64,000 bases of DNA from Aphis gossypii (lineage: Eukaryota > Arthropoda > Insecta > Hemiptera > Aphididae): positions 23,023,213-23,087,212 of the forward strand of contig NC_065531.1 in NCBI RefSeq assembly GCF_020184175.1. The letters run 5' to 3'. A program made the translations under genes and the position numbers. Position 1 is the stretch's first letter; the number at the start of each line of letters is the position of its first letter. The notes below the pieces were generated by a model. That model was not told the DNA's origin and did no database searches. It was given only the letters and a program-made list of their open reading frames with translations. This document shows positions 52,117-63,340 of this stretch, piece by piece.

Positions 52117-53759
52117 GTACTTAGCAACCGACAGACTGTAATACATTATAAGTTGTAACCGGGTAAGCTCGGTATATACAATAACTTACACTGTTATTAC
52201 ATATACCACGGCCGATGAGCGAGCGCCAATATGGATCGTACAAGTCTTTCGGATATACTTATGTATATCTACTGTTGTATAGTGTTAGATATTATTATGT
52301 TAATCTGCGCTTTAAAAAGACTTTTATTTATACTGTCGGTTTTCATGTATTTGTAGTTTCGTCCGACAATTACAGGGCACTCAAAGCCCAAAGGTATTCA
52401 TACTAAAATGCTGCATCACGACCGCAGTTCGACCTTATCCAGTAACCTCTCTCGTGATAGTTTTGGCATATTATCGTCTATACGATATTACGCGGTTTAG
52501 CGATTGATCGGTCTTACAAACGTTTTATTACTCATTACGCCAATGCAGAAATGTTTTTCACGATGAACGAAATCGTTCCGAAATTCAATATCGACTGCAA
52601 TATTCACGTGCACTTACTTACTTGCACATTCGTCATTTGTGCGGTTTTTAAAACTTCGTGAAATATAATATTATACTTATTCGTTTGTGATTCGTAGTGT
52701 ATCGATGCTTCGATGTTGACACCGAAATTTTGATTAATCCGATCGGACGGTCGTCTGCAATGGCATTTGGGACTTGCAGTTTGATCATATCATAATATTA
52801 TGATTATGTGCGAGGCGTGCGTGCGGCAGTGGAAAATCGTCAATTTATTACATTCACCACCGGCGTCCCTAAACTCATTTGTGGGGGAGATAGATATTAT
52901 AATCACATAATTTGCATATTATAATTTTAAATTGCTTATTATAAAATATACTGTATTTATTTTTATGAACATGTTTTGAGGACGTCGTACCACTTATACG
53001 TTCGCATAACGCACAACATGGCAAATTTTTATGTTCAGAATAATTAGTTTTACTCTTTTTTTTTCAATATTATCATACGAGTTGATTAATTGCAAAATGT
53101 AAAGAATATTGTTGTTTAGTTTTATAGGATTTCTTTGGTATTTCAGCTCTAAATAATCGAGTCAAGAGTACCTAACTGTTTTAAAATATTAAAATAATTT
53201 ATGATTTTTAATTGTTCATAACTTAGTTTGAAATTAAAACATATCAATAATTCTCCCCCATAGATCACAAAATGATACACTTATTATTACATTATTGATA
53301 ACAAGTTCAATTGTTGTATTACTCTATTATTAAAAACCACAAAGTAACACGGGTCACTGTGATTTTGATACTGTCTAGATAATGCATTGATCAGGACATT
53401 ATTAGAACGTTACATATTTGGAAGTTCTCTTATTTAATTGGTTATGGATAGGTAATTTTTACCACATAACGAGACACGTTAGTACACATTTTTTTTTTTT
53501 TTTTTGTAACTATTTAGTTTTTTTTTAGTAGTTTGATAGTTGGCTTGTATTATACATACATTAATCATTCACGTACAATTGAATCGATCAACGTAATCAG
53601 CAATAGTTTAGTTACACAAAAAAATTATCCACGAAGAAAATTTTAAGCTGTACAGAGTATTGTGAGAGGACGGGTGCCACGTTCGCCCTTCCTCAGATAA
53701 GCACCGTAATATATTATTATTATTTTATGATAACGCGTTAAAATCGACGTTGTCAAAAC
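52117..53759. other. AT-rich non-coding stretch
   Basis: No gene seen. A T homopolymer lies at 53490-53506. Confidence 0.6.
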
Positions 53760-54830
53760 ACGCGGCGGCGGCAAAAGTGCACACGGACGTGCACCACCGT
53801 TCATCTGGCCGGAATGACTAATCGATGTCGGGCCGCGACGGATCTATACGACGGGCCCGACGATAATAAAAAAACGGATCCGCCACCATTATTATAATAA
53901 TAATAATATATTATATTATTACCCGTCCATATACCTGGTACGGTATATACCTCAGAGACGTGCCGTAGACTCACGACAACAATGATAATATTATATTGTG
54001 TGTATAGGTACCTACGACGACGACAATAATAATAATGATTATAATCGATCATCGGTCGATGCGACGACGATGACTGGACGACTACGATAATAATAATAAA
54101 TAATAATATGCGTTGCGGCGGTGAATCGACGGCTAATTGCAGCATGCTGTACCTTATACATATACGTAGGTATATGTGATATTATGAGCGTGCAAATACG
54201 ATAAGTAACGTTTATTTTTTTTTTTGTCAGGATTTCTATACACACACGCCGTCGTCGTCGTCGTTTCGCCGCCGTTTAACTCCTCTCAAAAGACGTCTCG
54301 CCGTTTTCACAATAACCCACCTTTACCTACCCACACATCGTGTGCTCATAACGCGTGATGTATAGCCGCAGAGTCAATCGTGACGAATCGTATACTGCTC
54401 ATAACGTATATTATATAATCGTACCAGCAGTCGTCCACAGAGAATTGTCCGCTCTGCGGTCTCCTATACTGCAGTGATACGTATGTGTACAATAATAATA
54501 TTATTATCACGTGTATTATACATGGGTGCCTCCTATGCCTACGCGAGATTACACGTTTCGACTTTTTTCATCTCTTTCCCCCGAGCCAAAGGAACCGCGC
54601 GTCACGTCGGATCGTATGTATGATTTATGTCGGTTGGTTTTTTTTCTTCTTCCCGTCTTTCGTTTTCCAATTATTATTACAACGGTTGTAAATGGTCTGT
54701 CACAATCCGACCGGAGACGGACTTGGGAATCGAACGCCGCGCCGGCCGACCACATCGTAGATTTTGTACTGCACACATACCTACGTGTATTATTATACTT
54801 TTATTATTGCTTTTGATAAATGGCGTCTGA
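53760..54830. promoter_or_regulatory. Second CpG-rich block, candidate regulatory region
   Basis: CGG/CCG and CGA-rich sequence, with GTGCAC repeated 8 bases apart at about 53777-53797, an inverted pair GTCGGGCC (53827) and GGCCCGAC (about 53856), and a CGT run at about 54250-54265. Several frames are open on both strands (for example 53801-54145 minus, 54511-54816 plus), as expected from composition; none has a known domain. A minus-strand donor-like GGTAG|GTAAAG is at about 54326. Promoter, enhancer or untranslated exon are all possible. Confidence 0.3.
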
Positions 54831-57734
54831 CACGGGAGAATTATAATATAATATTATTATAATAATATAACGTTAATACGAGCGCGCGCGAGCGTGTGTT
54901 TGTGTGCTGGGAATAAAAAAAACGCGTCATGCTTTTTAATTATTGTAACGTCGTCGGTAAATAATTGTAAATAATAAATAATATTAGGTATATTATATAG
55001 ATTATAGGCATAGGTATAATATAATATCGATAATCTGTTGGTTCGGGCGTTTCCATTAGGTATATATATTTATAAGATTATAATATGAATACCGCCTATA
55101 TATAGTGATTTTGTTATTCCGATTCAGTGCTCTATCTTTCGGCTGTGTTGTGTACACAGTTTTTTTTTAGGTATTTTACTTTGAGATGGGATGTAATATA
55201 GGTGCTTACGATAAACACGTATTGTTATTAATCGGTACACGGAAATCAGCACTGTATTTCGACTACCAAAATATGATTTTATTATTATTATTATTTTCGA
55301 ATCGCTTTTATTCAGTTGCACTAGGTCTCATCATAACCTCCCTGTATAATATATAGTTAAAAATTGTTAATCAGATAGTTTTTTTAAAACTTTTATGCTT
55401 TTAAATAGATGCCCAGAAATTGATAGAACTTCATGTAGATTTTAACGATAATATTCCTTAAACAGTGAATAACGGCTTTAAATAAAATAGAAAATATATT
55501 TGATAGTTATAGTCTATTAGGTACCTAACTCGAAATCTACACTTATCGATTTCGATTAATGTACATCAGAATCTGAAAAAATGTTATCTGTTTAATAATT
55601 TAACAAAGAATAACTCCTATTTCACATTACCACAGAATACTCCTTGAGTTTTAAAGAAAGTTAAAGTTTTTGAAAATATTATGTTAATTAAGTTTATTCG
55701 AGAATTCTGAAAAACAAATTTTTAAACATTGTTATTAATGGAAAAACGGGGTTAAGCGAGTATATTATAGTGATTAATTCAGTATATAATATAATAATAA
55801 TTGCTTTTGATGATGAATTTTAATAATATTATATTTACTGGTGGCGAGTATTACAATATATGTGATTTTAATACGTCGTGGGTATCAATTTAATATTATA
55901 CTGAACGGAAAATAAAATTAATAATTTGTATAACTAAATGTTCCGAGTTATTAAATTGTCATTTTATTTGTTATTATTATTATTTTTTATTGTGTTTGAG
56001 TTAATAATGTTGAAACGTGCAATTCCCAAGCACAATTGATATCGTTCGTCATCATTCAGCTAGTTTCAATATGCATTGAAACGACTCTTATAATAATTGT
56101 CTTATATAAATATGAATGTAAGACGATGTCACTTGAAAATTTAAATTTCTCCGAAATATTTGAATGAAATAATAAATTTCGTTTGTTGTATCTTTGTATA
56201 TTGTAATAATTATATTATAGTGCTCGAGTACATTACGAGATTCTAAAGTTTTTGAAAATACGTAAAGCCCGCTTGATCACATTTATAAATTATTTCTTTA
56301 CTGAAGCATCTATACTTCCTTTAATTTTTTATTAATAATTAATAATTAAAAAGTTCAAAAAACTTTGAGTGTAATTAACAACTATATAAATAGTCTATTT
56401 AGTAATTACGTGTAGTATATTTTTAATGGTATATAATATTTAATACATTGATGAACTGACTGTATTCAAAAGTCGCCGAGATTATGAGGTTCAAAAGTTA
56501 GGTTAGGTTGGGTTAGTTGGCCTAATGACCCATAGTAATCGAGCTTGCAGCTTTTAACACTGGCCAAAGAGTTGTTATTTATTTCCAATCAATTTCCCAA
56601 AATGTCGCTGGTGCATATGATTTATATTGGTGTCGGTTGTATATTTTTTTTATAGTGTTATTATATAAGTCCGATTAGGTATTATTATTTATTTGAGTCT
56701 CTTATATATTATTTATAAACGTATCACACTTGAATTTTAAAAATACAATTTTTTAATTTAATTATTTTTAATTATTTATAACAGTATATGTATATACCAA
56801 CTCACGGGTATAAAAAATACTTACAACGCGCATGTGCACGTTTTTAAAATTAACGAAATTAATTTCTCGTGTACCTACTTTGCATTATAATATATACAAT
56901 AATATTACATAATGTAAATAATATTATGCCTATATTATATACGCGCGATTAGTGTAAAACAGACGACAAGTTAAATATTGCTGCGGGTTATGAGAGCATA
57001 ATATGATAATATTAAAATATAATAATATGCACCCGAAATAGTTTGCACGCCGAAACGTATAGTCGAATATATGCGATATTATTGTGTAGGTTCATATTCG
57101 TGTATGATTATATTATACTAACCTTTGTTGTGTGATGTGCGACTGAGGCGAGACCGTCGTGAACTTGTCAGTTTTCAGACACGATCGTGCGTATTATAAT
57201 GGTACGCAGTAGGTACAAGGATTCCGGTGTACTTGAAAACTATAAAGCTGCACATACTGCAGACTTCCTTAAAACGAACCAAATAAATTAAACGTACTAA
57301 TATTAGTCGTATCAATTTTACGTTCTATGTAGGTACAATAAGTTGCAATTGTCTCATTATTTTTTATAAGGAATTAATTTATACGAGAACTCGACGAATT
57401 ATTAACTTATAAATCGATTTTTTTTTTAAAAAATAACATAACTATAGACATTCAGTTTTTCATCAGTGCAGCAAAAATAAAATAATAATTCAACATTTTA
57501 AAACAATTTTTAACTTTAAAACGTTTTAATATCATATGTTATATCGGTAATCGTATTCGAGCACGTGCACACGCACATTTTATATGATTTATGTAATATT
57601 ATAAATTATAATATAAGCGCATACCGGCATATGCACAAATTGCGCTCAAGTCAACACTAGAACCACAGTCTATAATAATACGCATTATTTATGGGTATTA
57701 TACACAAATACGGCGTGTATATGTATTGGTGTGT
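54831..57734. other. AT-rich non-coding stretch
   Basis: No gene seen. A GCGCGCGC run lies at about 54883-54890. A TTAGG-type cluster (GTTAGGTTAGGTTGGGTTAG) is at about 56499-56518. At about 57169-57175 TGTCAGTTTTC is an initiator-like motif within a GC-richer patch (57130-57220), followed by GTAG|GTACAA at about 57211; this is a weak promoter-exon candidate. Confidence 0.5.
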
Positions 57735-58502
57735 GTACGAAGGATTCTTCTCAGAGCTATACGAAAATGTACATACACCGAGTATGCACACTTCCAATAC
57801 TTTTGAATTTATTCAAATTCTCATTCAAATAACTTTTAAATAAACTTAAAAAAACTTATAAAGACCATATATTTTAAAAATTCTTGAGATTTTTTTTTAT
57901 ATTACATAAGGAGTGTCCTGTGTGAATACAAACTTTTGTTTTTCAAATGAGAACACCCCTTTTTTACTGTAAATTATTTAGTAGATAAATATTTTTATTT
58001 TTTTTTTTTTTTGAATTGCTTACCTAAATTAAAATTCGAATAAATAGCTCCTATGCAACAGTTATTAAAAAGTCTATACTTTATATCTTTAAAAATGATT
58101 TTATAAAAATATAATATACCAACGTTGGATTTAGTATTTATTGTGCTTGGACCATTTTTGCAAATCATAAATGTCGACGCCGTTATACGATAGTATATTT
58201 ATCTACTACTATAATTACTAAAATTTCCATATAGCCATTATAGGTTCCCACGGGGGCTTATCATTAAAATATTTTTATCCTCAGTACACAACGGCGAATA
58301 GTTCAAACTCTATTCGTTTAAAAAACAAAAGTTTGGATAATCAAATCTTTACAGTCGTAAAATAGTAGGTACAAAGGATCTAAAATAATTGAAAGTATAG
58401 GTTTTTAAGTATGATTAAAAAATTTGGAAAAATCAGATTTTGAATTACTGCGTTATCGGAGAAGAAGAAAGGGATAAGGAGCCTAGTTGGTGAATCTCCC
58501 TA
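57735..58502. mobile_element. Long-TIR MITE family, copy G (near complete)
   Basis: The right end, TTGGTGAATCTCCCTA followed by TA, is the family terminus. The left arm carries the core in the same order as copy F: GACCATAT, GAGATTTTTTTTTATATTAC, TACAAACTTTTGTTTTTCAA, ATGAGAACACCCC, TGTAAATTATTTAG. The inverted core recurs in the right arm at about 58315-58345 (AAAAACAAAAGTTTGGA). The extreme left end is worn, so 57735 is approximate. No transposase frame is present. Confidence 0.65.
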
Positions 58503-58636
58503 TACGTGTGTGTCTGTGACTTTTGTGTGCGCGTAGGCTTTGCGATTCGGAGAAACTTTTTTACTGCTGTCCGTGACACCGACCTATAGTTGATAATTTT
58601 GTCATATCTACGGTGTAAGAAAATGAAAACCAACAA

Positions 58637-59205
58637 ATTATATTTATAATACGTACGAGCACTCGCATATATTTATAATAACGTACAGTACATCGAACAA
58701 TCGTGTATGATATAATTTATTTTGTGTTCCGATGCGATTCGGACGGACAAAGAGTGGCGCTGTAAGGGATTTCGAGACCGATATTATCATATATACCCCT
58801 TACTGGGTTCAACGTAAACATACACACACACAGGCGACATCACGAGTCACTGTACAAGCGTGTGTGCGTTTTATGGCCAAAAACCATTATTGTATTTTTA
58901 GTTAACTACACGGAATAGTATGTTCTCGGCGATATAACCCACATAATAACTACTGCAGTAGCCTAGCAACGCGTGCCGTATAAAATATCGTCGGAGACGA
59001 TTAAAACCGAACGATTGTGTTACCCGTAAATAAATAATGATTGAACCGTCGGCAGTATAATAATAACACGATGCGGCGGCGGTGTATAAAACTTGACACA
59101 TATATAGTTGCTTACAATATAATAATGTTATAATGTATATTATGATATCACTACGACGACAACCGTCGAATATACGGTCGTTGAGATCGTTTTTCGAAAC
59201 ACTCG
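58637..59205. other. Non-coding stretch with minus-strand ORF shadow
   Basis: This is largely covered by a minus-strand frame (58898-59335, 145 codons, no ATG at its start; first ATG about 40 codons in). Its upper part overlaps the more protein-like frame at 59209-59373, so the two exclude each other there. The lower part is tyrosine-rich AT translation and I do not credit it. Confidence 0.4.
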
Positions 59206-59208
59206 TCA

Positions 59209-59373
59209 TCAAACACATACTCGAGTATACGACTCGGATATGTTGTCCGTGTTTACTTCTTCGTTGTTTGCGGAAACCCACACATCCGTCCTGACCAGAC
59301 CGTAGTCCTTCGTGACATCCCGGAAAGTTGTGCAATACGATACAAATATAGGCACTCGTATCGAACCATACGA
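59209..59373 (-). CDS. Protein-like minus-strand frame, possible exon
   Basis: A 54-codon frame on the minus strand between TAG (59374-59376) and TGA (59209-59211). Its middle reads TTFRDVTKDYGLVRTDVWVS then ANNEEVNTDNISESYTR, a balanced amino-acid mix that looks coding. It lacks an ATG, and neither edge has a strong splice site. I recognise no family. It could be an exon remnant of a degraded gene. A longer overlapping frame in another phase exists, so at least one is spurious. Confidence 0.2.
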   Translation of the reverse strand, partial: SYGSIRVPIFVSYCTTFRDVTKDYGLVRTDVWVSANNEEVNTDNISESYTRVCV

Positions 59374-61317
59374 CTACCGCAATTTTAGTTCTTGAGGGTT
59401 TCGTGAGGTTTACGAGATGAAATCGTACGTTTTTGTTGTTAACGCCACAATCTCAAAGTTATGAATCGTGTGATGATTTATAAGTTATTTTGGTTATTGA
59501 TACGCGTAAAATATGTGATTTGATCGCGATATACGTGAAAATATATTATAAATGTATAATATTCTTCTTAAAAAAATAATAATTTAAATTATCTTGTGCT
59601 GTAATCGATGGAGAATATGAAATTGTACCCAAAAGAGCGGTAATATAATAAACATTTTAAAAACTACTTGAAATTTATAAATTATTGTATCTATTTAAAG
59701 TTATTTTACGACCATTTAATGTTCTATAAGATAACTTCAGATAGAACTTCATTATAAAATAATTTTAAATTAATTATTTAACCAATAATTTTCATGATTA
59801 ATACTTAAAATTAGAACACATGTGATGTACCTAAATTTATTAAAAAAATATTGTACACAGTGGTTAACAAATATAAAATTAAAACATACGTAAGTAATTA
59901 ATAAATATTAAAAAATATGATCATTTAAATCATATCTAAAACGTTTAATTTTTAATTTTTTAGTTACATAATAAAAATTATGGTCATAACTATAAATTTT
60001 AATTATAAATGTTGTTAATAATAAGCTAAAACTATGTTTCTTATCAGAACATTTTGTATAAGTCTTATCAACCAGCAAAAGTTGGACTGTCCCTTCAAAT
60101 TTTTGTTTTACTTCTATGAAAAAATCTGATATTTGACATTGACTCAAATATTTTTGAATATTTTTATTCAATTTTTATAGATTAACGTTTTTTTCATCTT
60201 TCAAATTTTTCTGGCCAATGATATTACACCTTACAAACATAACTAACCTTTTAAATTTAATTTGTTAGTTTATAAAAAATATTGTTCTATTTTAGGGCAT
60301 ACTGTAAATGTATATGATTCCCACCCAACAATAATTGCATTTGTCATTGGAAATTGTCTGCAACTACAATTATATTCCTAATCATATGCAACCAGAAAAT
60401 TTAAAAATATTTCAATATTCACAGAATTGTTTTGCATAAGCTCCTCAAATAAAACAGAACAATTATATTAAAAATTAATTGTATAACAATTATTATTAAC
60501 CGTTTTTCTGAACGTTTACTGAAACAGTGAAATCTGAAAGTGAAATCACTTAGTATTGTGGAATACAATTTTATTTTAAAATTATTTTAAATTAGTTACC
60601 TACTTAATTTATATTTTATAATTTATTTAATTACCTAATAATGATCATTATTCATATACATGTTCATATTTCAAAATTTAAACATCTGCTGTGTAAATCT
60701 AGCTATTACAATATTCTGCACATTACGATATTATGATGAGATTATAATTTACAATATAATATATGAGTAAACAATAAATTATTATATAATCATTTTAATT
60801 TAAGAAAATAAAGTTCTATTATTTTAATATTAGTCATGTTAACAGAGTTTTTAATAATGTCATGAATTACGAGAGAATGCACAGCGTGTTTCGTTTTTAA
60901 TTTTGTTACTAAAAAATGTTTAATTTAACATTTTTACCGTCGTGCACCATTCGGCTTTCACGGTGCTATCCACGTGAATATCTTGTATAATTTAAAATTT
61001 TCATTTGATCATTTTATTTACCTATTATTATGATACCGGTAAGCGGCGGTAACGCCTGGTCCTGAAAACCGAATGTTACCTGTATACGATACGACCAAAT
61101 ATTTAGCACAGGATACCTAAATAATCGTGTATATGTGTATATAGTTGTATACTGAAGACTGTTCGGAGCGGTATATTTTGTAAACTTAAAATTTTAAAGA
61201 TATTTGTATTTTATTGTCAGAGAGTTCGTACTAGCGTAAAACTTTACGTCCTGCAAATTTAACACGTTAATAAATTAAATAGTTTTAATCGTACTATAAT
61301 ACAATTTTAACCTAACC
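59374..61317. other. AT-rich non-coding stretch
   Basis: No supported gene. The minus-strand frame 59908-60171 (87 codons, TTG start) contains KYLSQCQISDFFIEVKQKFE and looks somewhat protein-like, so it may be an old transposon ORF piece, but no domain is recognisable. A hairpin-prone AT region fills the rest. Confidence 0.5.
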
Positions 61318-61784
61318 TAACCCTATATCAAAATATTATTGACTATACCGATGACAGTCATATAGTCAATTGGTACACAATAAACTATTGATTGCCTCGG
61401 CCAATTTACAATCCCATTTAAATCTACCTACCTTCGGAATGGCATGCAAAATGTCGAATTAAATTAAATACATTCATAGGACCTTTGCCTTAAGATATTG
61501 TTTAGATATTATTGTCTTAGTATTAGGTACTTCAAATAATCAACCTATCTCTTTTCTGGAAACAGTGGAAACTATTAAATATTTAGGTCTCCACTTTGAT
61601 AAAAGTTTAACTTGACAAAATCATAATAAAACAAGACGATTAATTCGCAAAGCTTGTTTCCGCTCATTACTTTCAAAGAACAATAAGTTGACTGACTATA
61701 GATACTTTAAAAACTGAACTATTAATACATAAAACGCTTCTTAGTCAATATGACTGTATAGAATTCAATTTTGGGGATCGGCTT
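61318..61784 (+). pseudogene. Jockey-like LINE reverse transcriptase fragment, decayed
   Basis: Relic of a non-LTR retrotransposon reverse transcriptase (RNA-templated target-primed integration). At 61344-61358 the plus strand encodes YTDDS, in the position of the catalytic F/Y-A-D-D box. A frameshift follows, and from about 61390 one frame gives LQSHLNLP, HRTFALR and QPISFLETVETIKYLGLHFD then KSLT with TGA where Trp is usual (61613). It continues RKACFRSLLSKNNKLT, shifts frame at about 61697 (TLKTELLIHKTLLSQYDCIE), and shifts again to IQFWGSA at about 61762. The order matches the conserved end of Jockey-clade RT domains. The 5' part, endonuclease and 3' tail are missing. At least three frameshifts and several stops show it is dead. 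Confidence 0.8.
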
Positions 61785-63097
61785 AAGAAATTAAAATTTT
61801 GTTTTTATTTTAACTAAATTGTAAATTGTACAATTTATACAAAAAATATAATAAGTAGGTAATGTGATACAAGATAATAGTACGAATTGTTTGATCGGTG
61901 TAAGTAGGAAAATCGTTAATCAGCAGCATTTTCTACTTAAAATACTTACCTGAAATGTATAATATATTGTAAATTTATTTGATAAAAGAAAGTTCGCTTC
62001 GATATTAGTTGATAATTTTTTTTTAGTTATATTTTTATTAATAATTTTGGTAAAATCTGAAATGAGTGGATTTATATGAGTAATAATTTCCATTGCATAA
62101 TACACATTTTTTTGGAGCCCATGCCATTGCAAACATAGGTATCATTTTGATGAGATTTCCACCAAAAAATCGATGATAATTCTATTGAAGTTCTATTGAA
62201 ACGATTCCTTTTAATTTTAGTGTAAATATTAATTGAGCTCGAAATGATCGAATACGTCATTTCAGTTGTACATTTAGTCATGACAATCAATAAAATTAAT
62301 GGTTTTATAGGAAATTATGATTTAAAATAATATTTTAGCAAGATTAAAATTAGTGACTACAAGTTATTATTAAAACCCTTTTGAATGGATCCAACTTTTG
62401 TTTTGTAGATTAAATTTATAATGTATCATATATATTATGTTTTCACCTGTAAAAATCTCATCTATTTTTTTTTTTTGTTTATTAAGGTTATTGTTAGTAA
62501 TTTTTTTAATTAATTATTTCGTTGATAGGTTAATAGAGCTTAAAAATTAAATTTCTACATCGCATAAGTGAATCATGTGTAAGTTATGTTTGAAATGAAA
62601 AGCTACAGTGTAGGAAAAAACGAATGATAGTTTTAAATGATTTAATAGGTACCAAATCTAACCGACAGAGTTTTTAATTGGACTATACTATTGCAGTACC
62701 TATTACTATTATAAGCAATGTTATTTAATGGTCGATGATGTGTACGTTCATTGTGGTACTCAAATAATAATGACAAGTACTAAGTGAATAGTGATAACTA
62801 ATTTAATTATGTATATTGTATATATTATATCATAATTGTTTAGGAACTCATTTTTATGTGAACAATGAACATCGTCCATATTAAATTATTGGTATTGTCA
62901 CCATCGTTCTGTCATTTGGAATCGCGAAATTAATAACACAGTGAACTTTACTACCCTTTTAAATATCGTTCACGGCACAGATGTACCGTGGTTTAACCTA
63001 TAAACGAATGATTGATGCCGAACACAAACACGTGTATCTAAAATATTATTATTATTATCATTATTTAATTAACTGAATCATTATCTATAGCGGTTAT
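61785..63097. other. AT-rich stretch with ORF relics and a minus-strand donor
   Basis: Minus-strand frames at 61920-62290 contain FWWKSHQNDTYVCNGMGSK in one phase and a CVLC motif in another. Several overlapping phases look half-coding, as in an eroded transposon gene. At 61944-61952 the minus strand has a perfect donor, CAG|GTAAGT, ending one of these frames. No domain can be named. Confidence 0.4.
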
Positions 63098-63340
63098 ATG
63101 TCAAATACACGAAGCGCACATTCAAGCGGCACTACCGTAGGTTATAATACCTATACCTACTTATATCTTCTTAGATATATTTTTTTTATTGTTTATTGGG
63201 TCATAGCTAGTGTGGGCACATTTAGACCGTACAATATATTATATGTCTGCGATAGGACTGCCATACGTCGAGGTTCACCAGTTTGGCGGTTTATAACTTC
63301 GGTCCTTGCTGTCATCCCATTTGACCCACCGAATGTATAG
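63098..63340 (+). CDS. Small ATG ORF with one membrane-like segment, unrecognised
   Basis: An 80-codon frame from ATG at 63098, beginning MSNTRSAHSSGTTVGYN, with a hydrophobic stretch (LLRYIFFIVYWVIASVG, residues about 24-40) and a C-terminus SVLAVIPFDPPNV. GC content rises in its second half. No family is recognised, and there are no clear promoter or poly(A) signals. A short membrane protein is conceivable; chance is as likely. Confidence 0.2.
   Translation: MSNTRSAHSSGTTVGYNTYTYLYLLRYIFFIVYWVIASVGTFRPYNILYVCDRTAIRRGSPVWRFITSVLAVIPFDPPNV

Noticed and set aside
54700..54760. GGGAATCGAAC word resembling a tRNA T-loop on the minus strand
   Set aside because: No acceptor stem or anticodon arm could be matched around it.
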